From Roseovarius sp. (GTDB taxonomy: Bacteria > Pseudomonadota > Alphaproteobacteria > Rhodobacterales > Rhodobacteraceae), in assembly GCA_023260815.1 (NCBI GenBank), contig JALQUE010000337.1, positions 1-6,392 of the forward strand: a stretch of 6,392 bases of DNA, given 5' to 3'. Position 1 is the first letter of the stretch. Each line of letters begins with the position of its first letter. Shown here piece by piece: positions 5,001 through 6,392 of this stretch. A program made the translations under genes and the position numbers. Under the pieces are notes generated by a model. That model was not told the DNA's origin. It made no database searches and saw only the letters and a list, made by a program, of their open reading frames with translations.

Positions 5001-5714
5001 ATGACGGCACCACCCTTCAGGATTGCAACCTATAATCTGCAAAAATGCGTCGGACTGGACCTGCGTCGCAGGCCGGATCGCAGTTTGCGGGTGATCAACG
5101 CCCTCGCCGCTGATGTGGTGGTTCTGCAGGAGGTCGACAAGCGCATGGCGCCTCGTCCCGCCGCCCTGCCCCATGACATGGTCGAGGAGGACGGCTGGCA
5201 TATCCTGCCCTTCGGTCAGCCCGGCGGGTCGCTTGGCTGGCATGGCAATGCGATGCTGGTGCGGGACGGCGTGCGCCCCTTGCAGACCGCGCATATCGAG
5301 CTTCCGGGGCTGGAGCCGCGCGGCGCGATCCGGGCCGATCTGGACACGCCCATCGGACCGGTGCGGGTGATCGGGCTGCATCTGGGGCTGGTGCGACGCT
5401 ACCGGCTTCTGCAACTGGGGGCGATCAATCGCGCGCTCCGGCACCTGCCGCCGATGCCGACCGTCTTTGCCGGGGATTTCAACGAATGGGGCAAGGGGGC
5501 GGCGATGGATGCGGCGGTCAAGCTTGTGCGTTTTCTGCCCGCCGCGGCCTCTTATCCGGCGCCGCGGCCTGTGGCGCCGCTGGACCGGATCGCACTCAGC
5601 CCCGACCTTCTGGCGCTGGCCTCGGGCGTTCACCGGGGGCGGCCTGCGCCTATCGCCTCGGATCATCTGCCGGTCTGGGCCGATCTGGCCGCTATGCCGA
5701 AAGCCGTGCCTTGA
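5001..5714 (+). CDS. Endonuclease/exonuclease/phosphatase (EEP) family hydrolase
   Basis: This 237-residue, probably cytoplasmic, metal-dependent phosphoesterase has the DNase I-like fold shared by AP endonucleases, sphingomyelinases and inositol-phosphate phosphatases. The specific substrate cannot be inferred. The catalytic set is complete: Asn12 in ATYNLQKCVG (9-18), Glu44 in LQEVD (42-46), His81-Gly-Asn (81-83), His127 in GLHLGL (125-130), Asp159 and Asn161 in GDFNEW (158-163), Asp195 in LDRI and Asp221-His222 in SDHLPV (220-225). No signal peptide is visible. Length is at the short end of the family, consistent with a compact bacterial form. ATG at 5001 starts right before the first strand; a TTG at 4962 would overlap the divergent gene. 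It faces the helicase gene across a strong hairpin. A phospholipid or nucleic-acid role is possible but not shown. Confidence 0.9.
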   Translation: MTAPPFRIATYNLQKCVGLDLRRRPDRSLRVINALAADVVVLQEVDKRMAPRPAALPHDMVEEDGWHILPFGQPGGSLGWHGNAMLVRDGVRPLQTAHIELPGLEPRGAIRADLDTPIGPVRVIGLHLGLVRRYRLLQLGAINRALRHLPPMPTVFAGDFNEWGKGAAMDAAVKLVRFLPAAASYPAPRPVAPLDRIALSPDLLALASGVHRGRPAPIASDHLPVWADLAAMPKAVP

Positions 5715-5724
5715 GCCATACAGA

Positions 5725-5760
5725 AAAAGGGCCGGGGATGATCCCGGCCCTCTTCTTGTC
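5725..5760. terminator. Bidirectional intrinsic terminator between the EEP hydrolase and helicase genes
   Basis: AGGGCCGGG (5729-5737) pairs perfectly with CCCGGCCCT (5744-5752) around the 6-nt loop GATGAT. On the minus strand the stem is followed by TTTTTCTGTAT, a good T-run ending the helicase transcript. On the plus strand it is followed by CTTCTTGTCT, a weaker pyrimidine run ending the EEP transcript. The position between two facing stop codons (5714 and 5781) fits a shared terminator. Confidence 0.85.
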
Positions 5761-5780
5761 TCGAACGGATCGCCAAACGG

Positions 5781-6392
5781 TCAGGCCGCCTGCTTGCGCG
5801 GGCCACCGCCACCGCGCCTGCGCCGGCGGGGACGTCCCTGCGCCTGATCCGGCTGACCGGCGCCATGACCATGACCCTGCCCATGACCTTGACCGCCGCC
5901 GCCACCCTTGGCGCCACCTCGGCCACGGCGCGGACCGCCCCGGCCCGAGGGGGCCGCGGTCGGATCGGGAAGCTCTTCCCAGGCACGCCCGGACAGGACC
6001 GGAATGGTCATTTTCATGACCTTCTGGATATCCTTCAATTCGCCCATCTCGTCGGGCGCGCAAAAGGCCACCGCCGCGCCATCGCGCCCGGCGCGCGCGG
6101 TGCGGCCGATGCGGTGGACATATTGCTCCGCGACATTGGGCAGCTCGAAGTTAAAGACGTGGCTGACGCCCGGAATGTCGATGCCGCGCGCGGCGATGTC
6201 GGTCGCCACCAGCACGCGGGTCTGGCCCGACCGGAACTCGCCCAGCGCCCGCTCGCGCTGGCCCTGGCTCTTGTTGCCGTGGATCGCATTGGCGGCGATG
6301 CCGTTGCCCGCCAGCAGCTTTACGACGCGGTCGGCGCCATGCTTGGTGCGGGTGAAGACCAGCGCCAGCTCGATCGCGGGATCGGCGAGCAG
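5781..6392 (-). CDS. rhlE: DEAD-box RNA helicase, RhlE type, C-terminal part (truncated by window edge)
   Basis: The last 203 residues of an ATP-dependent RNA helicase are visible; the frame is open to the right edge, so the RecA1 domain with Walker motifs and DEAD box lies outside. Seen in order are motif IV, VFTRTKHGADRV (near 6330-6360), IHGNKSQGQRERAL (motif IVa region), motif V, ATDIAARGID (6177-6206), and motif VI, HRIGRTARAG (6087-6116). The HGNKSQ and NFELPNVAEQYVHR forms are those I associate with the RhlE subgroup, which acts in rRNA maturation, ribosome assembly and RNA decay. From about 5954 to the stop follows a disordered tail rich in Gly, Arg, His and Gln, with GRGG-type and RRRRR segments, likely an RNA-binding extension. 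A GTG at 6215 falls between conserved motifs and is not a real start. The transcript ends at the hairpin near 5740. Confidence 0.93.
   Translation of the reverse strand: MLADPAIELALVFTRTKHGADRVVKLLAGNGIAANAIHGNKSQGQRERALGEFRSGQTRVLVATDIAARGIDIPGVSHVFNFELPNVAEQYVHRIGRTARAGRDGAAVAFCAPDEMGELKDIQKVMKMTIPVLSGRAWEELPDPTAAPSGRGGPRRGRGGAKGGGGGQGHGQGHGHGAGQPDQAQGRPRRRRRGGGGPRKQAA
5863..5894. repeat. Hexanucleotide repeat coding for the Gly-His/Gln stretch of the helicase tail
   Basis: Read on the plus strand, five 6-nt units run CATGAC, CATGAC, CCTGCC, CATGAC, CTTGAC. On the minus strand they encode the alternating Gly-His/Gly-Gln part of the helicase C-terminal tail. Three units are identical and two diverged, so this is an imperfect short tandem repeat that could change length in frame by slippage. 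Confidence 0.6.

Noticed and set aside
1..6392. Mobile element, prophage, CRISPR or defence system
   Set aside because: I saw no transposase, integrase, terminal inverted repeats with target duplication, regular spacer array or known defence gene. All full-length genes fit housekeeping or common enzyme families with uniform composition.

Overview
The window looks like an ordinary stretch of chromosome from an alphaproteobacterium of the Rhodobacterales (Roseobacter/Rhodobacter group). The base composition is GC-rich with strong G/C at third codon positions. The proteins resemble the forms of these families found in that order, and a composite palindromic intergenic repeat after mazG is of a kind I associate with those genomes. 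The organism assignment is inference from pattern recognition, not from a search.

Layout, left to right. (1) An M20D-type amidohydrolase of the hippurate/indole-acetyl-amino-acid hydrolase group lies on the minus strand (43-1206). (2) After a 64-bp divergent gap comes mazG on the plus strand (1271-2095), a nucleoside triphosphate pyrophosphohydrolase with both MazG domains intact. (3) A 297-bp non-coding stretch follows. It begins with the composite repeat (two hairpins plus a CCCCCGGGATATTT tail) and also carries a 10-bp direct repeat with an 11-bp period. (4) A GNAT acetyltransferase starting at TTG (2393-2839) is followed 31 bp later by selO (2871-4292), a protein adenylyltransferase of the pseudokinase fold. 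(5) Convergent to selO is a six-helix membrane protein of the DUF2238/YjdF type (4325-4960, minus). (6) Divergent from it, with only 40 bp between the start codons, is an endonuclease/exonuclease/phosphatase-fold hydrolase (5001-5714, plus). (7) A strong hairpin usable in both directions separates that gene from the C-terminal part of an RhlE-type DEAD-box RNA helicase (5781 to beyond the right edge, minus).

How the genes relate: there is no long operon. Strand changes are frequent, and only GNAT-selO could be co-transcribed. The set is mostly housekeeping: removal of abnormal nucleotides (MazG), redox-linked protein AMPylation (SelO), amide hydrolysis (M20D) and RNA remodelling (RhlE). The GNAT substrate, the EEP hydrolase substrate and the role of the membrane protein cannot be told from sequence.

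I found no RNA genes, CRISPR array, insertion sequence, prophage or defence cassette, and no convincing undescribed multi-gene system. The points most worth a second look are the composite repeat, the cysteine arrangement of SelO, the charged residues in the membrane protein, and two genes that lack a Shine-Dalgarno and have a -10-like hexamer at the same short distance from ATG.
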